Part shown: one piece after another, positions 62,444 to 64,000 of the stretch | How the letters are laid out: every line of letters starts with the position of its first letter | Position numbering within the stretch: the first letter of the stretch is position 1 | NCBI GenBank assembly: GCA_003599575.1 | Contig: QZKV01000039.1 | Location: forward strand, 1-64,000 | Reading direction: 5' to 3' | Length of the DNA: 64,000 bases | From: Desulfobacteraceae bacterium | Lineage (GTDB): Bacteria > Desulfobacterota > Desulfobacteria > Desulfobacterales > Desulfosarcinaceae | Notes under the pieces: model-generated | Databases searched by the model: none | What the model saw: only the letters and a program-made list of their open reading frames with translations | Told to the model about the DNA's origin: nothing | Made by a program: the position numbers and the translations under genes

Positions 62444-62674
62444 TTATTCAAGGATTTCCAGAACCGCACGTTTTCGGGCCTTGGTGGATACAGCATTGAG
62501 GATGGTGCGCATCGCCTGCGCGGTACGGCCGTCTTTGCCGATCACCTTGCCGATGTCCTCCTTGGCGACGTGCAGCTCCAGGACGGTCGTGTGGCTGCCT
62601 TCTACTTTGGAAACCGAGACATCCCCAGGTCGATCAACCAACTGCTGAGCGATAAAACTAATCAACTCGTTCAT
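62444..62674 (-). CDS. khpA: KH-domain RNA-binding protein KhpA
   Basis: 76 residues from ATG 62674 (AGGAGA 7 bases upstream; the ATG at 62680 is too close to it). A single KH domain with the GxxG loop in IGKVIGKDGRTAQAMRTIL, of the YlqC/KhpA family. These bind RNA and usually pair with KhpB to influence cell division and RNA stability. It often lies in the rpsP-rimM-trmD operon, but here it stands apart from those genes. Confidence 0.92.
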   Translation of the reverse strand: MNELISFIAQQLVDRPGDVSVSKVEGSHTTVLELHVAKEDIGKVIGKDGRTAQAMRTILNAVSTKARKRAVLEILE

Positions 62675-62680
62675 GTGCAT

Positions 62681-62972
62681 TCTCCTCTTCAGGTTGTATG
62701 ACTTTTCAGTAAGTGAACCGTGGACAAAACCGTTATCTTGGGAGAAGCTAACATGCCGGGTTTCAAGATGACATGGGGTGATAACCCCATTTGTGCTTCA
62801 AAATGACGGCAGGCTTTAACAAGACTTGGACAGGGACATCGCGCAAGGTACTGTATTGACATGTGTATTGACACCCGGGCAAGCACCTGACATACTCATC
62901 GGCGAAAATAAAGGTTCAATCCCACTTCCAATCTAATTCGATCAAGAACCAAACAAAAAGAAAGGGGGCAAG
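62681..62972. other. Divergent intergenic region between khpA and the solute-binding protein gene
   Basis: Contains ATGGGG-TGATAA-CCCCAT (62772-62789), a 6-bp hairpin of unknown role, and the promoter at 62868-62896. Confidence 0.45.
62868..62896 (+). promoter_or_regulatory. Predicted sigma-70 promoter of the solute-binding protein gene
   Basis: TTGACA (62868-62873), 17-base spacer, CATACT (62891-62896). A second TTGACA lies 11 bases earlier. The ATG is about 75 bases downstream. Confidence 0.45.
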
Positions 62973-64000
62973 ATGAGAAGACTCTTTATCTCGTTGGGCT
63001 TAACCTGCGCGATGGCGGCGCTGCTGCTGATGCCGGCGCTTTCCGCCCAAACCCAGGCGGCCGACAAAATCGGATGGATCGGCCCGGTGTACAAGGAGCT
63101 CTCCGATAGTCTTACCAAGGGGTTCAGCGCCTATTACAAGAAGACATACGGCAAGGATGTGGAGATCACATTTGTGCGCCCGGGCGGGTGGCCGGTGTGT
63201 CTGGACAAAGTCCGGGCCTGGGGGGATAAACCGGATGCGGACATTTTCCTGGGGGCGGGCGCGCCGGCGCACGAAGTCCTGAAGCAGGAAGGCCGCATCG
63301 TTACCTACCAACCCAAAGACTGGGACAAGGTCCCCCTGGACTGGCACGGCATGAAGGTCAAGGACAAGGATTATTACTGGACCTGTTTTTCCCCCTGGAT
63401 CGTTACCAATCTTTACAACCAGAAAGTCCTCAAAATCCTCAAACTGCCTGCCCCCAAGACCTGGAAGGATCTGCTCGACCCCATCTACCGCGGCAGCGTG
63501 GTCACCACGTTGCCCTATGCGTCCGGCACCATGCATGAAATGTTGGAAATCATCCTGCAGAGCATGGGGGAGAAGGAGGGCTGGGCCTACCTCAGGCTTC
63601 TGGCGGCTCAATTCGACCGGTTTTCCACAGGCAGCACCGATACCACCCAGATGGTCAATCGCGGTGAAGTCCCCATCGGGCTGGCTCAGCCGCAGATGAA
63701 TGCCATGGTGGCGCGCAGGGACGGCTATCCGGTCAGCGACCTTTTGCCGGACAAAACCATTCTGGTCCCTGAAGCCGTGGCCCTGCTGAAAAACGCGCCC
63801 AACGCCGAAATCGGCAAGATCTTCCTGGATTGGCTTTTCAGCCTGGAAGGCCAGAAGTATGTCCTGGAAGGCGGTTACTTCGCTGCCCGTACGGACATCA
63901 AATTCTCGGAGTGGCAGAAAGAGGGCGTGGCCATGGCGGAGCATGCCAAGGGCGCGCTGGGCGTGGACTCTTTCTGGGATCTGAAGGTCGGATTCATCGA
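62973..64000 (+). CDS. ABC transporter solute-binding protein, Fe3+/AfuA-like (family 1), partial at the right edge
   Basis: 342 codons are seen before the window ends. ATG 62973 follows AAAGGGGGC. A signal peptide (about 1-30) ends TQAAD. The mature part is a type II binding fold like FbpA/AfuA: VTFVRPGGW-like EITFVRPGGW, then DADIFLGAG, a YDLPAPKTWKDLLDPIYRG-like KLPAPKTWKDLLDP segment, SGTMHEML, and KIFLDWLFSLEGQKYVLEGG. Such proteins bind ferric iron, polyamines, thiamine or phosphonates. The permease and ATPase genes should lie beyond the edge. The ligand is not predictable from this part. Confidence 0.88.
   Translation, partial: MRRLFISLGLTCAMAALLLMPALSAQTQAADKIGWIGPVYKELSDSLTKGFSAYYKKTYGKDVEITFVRPGGWPVCLDKVRAWGDKPDADIFLGAGAPAHEVLKQEGRIVTYQPKDWDKVPLDWHGMKVKDKDYYWTCFSPWIVTNLYNQKVLKILKLPAPKTWKDLLDPIYRGSVVTTLPYASGTMHEMLEIILQSMGEKEGWAYLRLLAAQFDRFSTGSTDTTQMVNRGEVPIGLAQPQMNAMVARRDGYPVSDLLPDKTILVPEAVALLKNAPNAEIGKIFLDWLFSLEGQKYVLEGGYFAARTDIKFSEWQKEGVAMAEHAKGALGVDSFWDLKVGFI

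Noticed and set aside
62772-62789. Hairpin ATGGGG-TGATAA-CCCCAT as a terminator
   Set aside because: No T-run follows on either strand and it lies in a divergent promoter region.
63000-63944. Minus-strand open frame of 314 codons at the right edge
   Set aside because: The plus strand there encodes a complete signal peptide and an AfuA-like binding protein that runs off the edge.

Overview
The window looks like a chromosomal segment of a strictly or facultatively anaerobic Desulfobacterota (old Deltaproteobacteria) bacterium, most likely a fatty-acid or aromatic-acid degrader of the Desulfobacterales type. This is inferred from duplicated acyl-CoA dehydrogenases, SCP-x-type thiolases, a DUF35-fused HMG-CoA-synthase-like protein, an amide-type (Liv) ABC cassette carrying its own acyl-CoA ligase, many PAS hybrid kinases, a GEMM riboswitch and an apparent selenoprotein. 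No rRNA, tRNA, CRISPR array or prophage was seen.

Layout. 0-8.4 kb: a scarred region with remnants of an Old Yellow Enzyme gene, a receiver domain, an IS5-type transposase, a RAYT transposase and a MocR regulator. Among these lie an intact flavocytochrome b2-like gene and a lipoprotein/hybrid-kinase pair (3.4-7.3 kb). 8.4-18.3 kb: envelope and exported proteins. These are a lipoprotein with a caspase/gingipain-like His/Cys pair, an orphan GEMM riboswitch with terminator, a membrane protein, and a run of five exported proteins (permuted papain-fold enzyme, two coiled-coil proteins, a TPR-PDZ-thioredoxin fusion and a TPR lipoprotein). 18.7-30.4 kb: a sensory island with a CheB-CheR-PAS fusion and three related hybrid kinases, one split by an apparent one-base deletion, plus a decayed PAS gene. 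Copies of a small repeat with TGTGATTA/TAATCACA ends lie between these genes.

30.7-33.2 kb: a GMC oxidoreductase remnant, a cupin, a DHFR-fold protein and, on the minus strand, a MerB (alkylmercury lyase)-like gene. Both of its MerB-type catalytic cysteine positions are in-frame TGA codons, and one is followed at the right distance by a perfect 7-bp hairpin with a GGUC loop. This is the most striking item in the window. 33.5-51.7 kb: an acyl-CoA degradation and uptake regulon. A minus-strand operon (two acyl-CoA dehydrogenases, a small Cys-rich protein, KAS-III/DUF35, thiolase, SDR, MaoC hydratase) and a plus-strand operon (LivG, acyl-CoA ligase, LivH, LivM, LivK, LivF, acyl-CoA dehydrogenase, thiolase fragment) flank a TetR regulator. 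The same 15-bp palindrome occurs upstream of tetR and of the Liv operon, with a variant upstream of the dehydrogenase operon, so one TetR protein probably controls all three.

51.7-64 kb: a tyrosine-recombinase remnant, a KaiC-like ATPase coupled to a hybrid kinase, an alkylglycerone-phosphate-synthase-like flavoprotein, and a kinase with a FixL-like haem PAS domain followed by a universal stress protein. After these come a TerB/DUF533 protein, a GYF-AIM24 protein, an NmrA-like protein, KhpA, and a solute-binding protein that runs off the right edge. Six kinases across the window share one closely related HisKA_3-type core. Most carry a NarL-like receiver with no DNA-binding domain, so their phosphoryl output must go to something encoded elsewhere.
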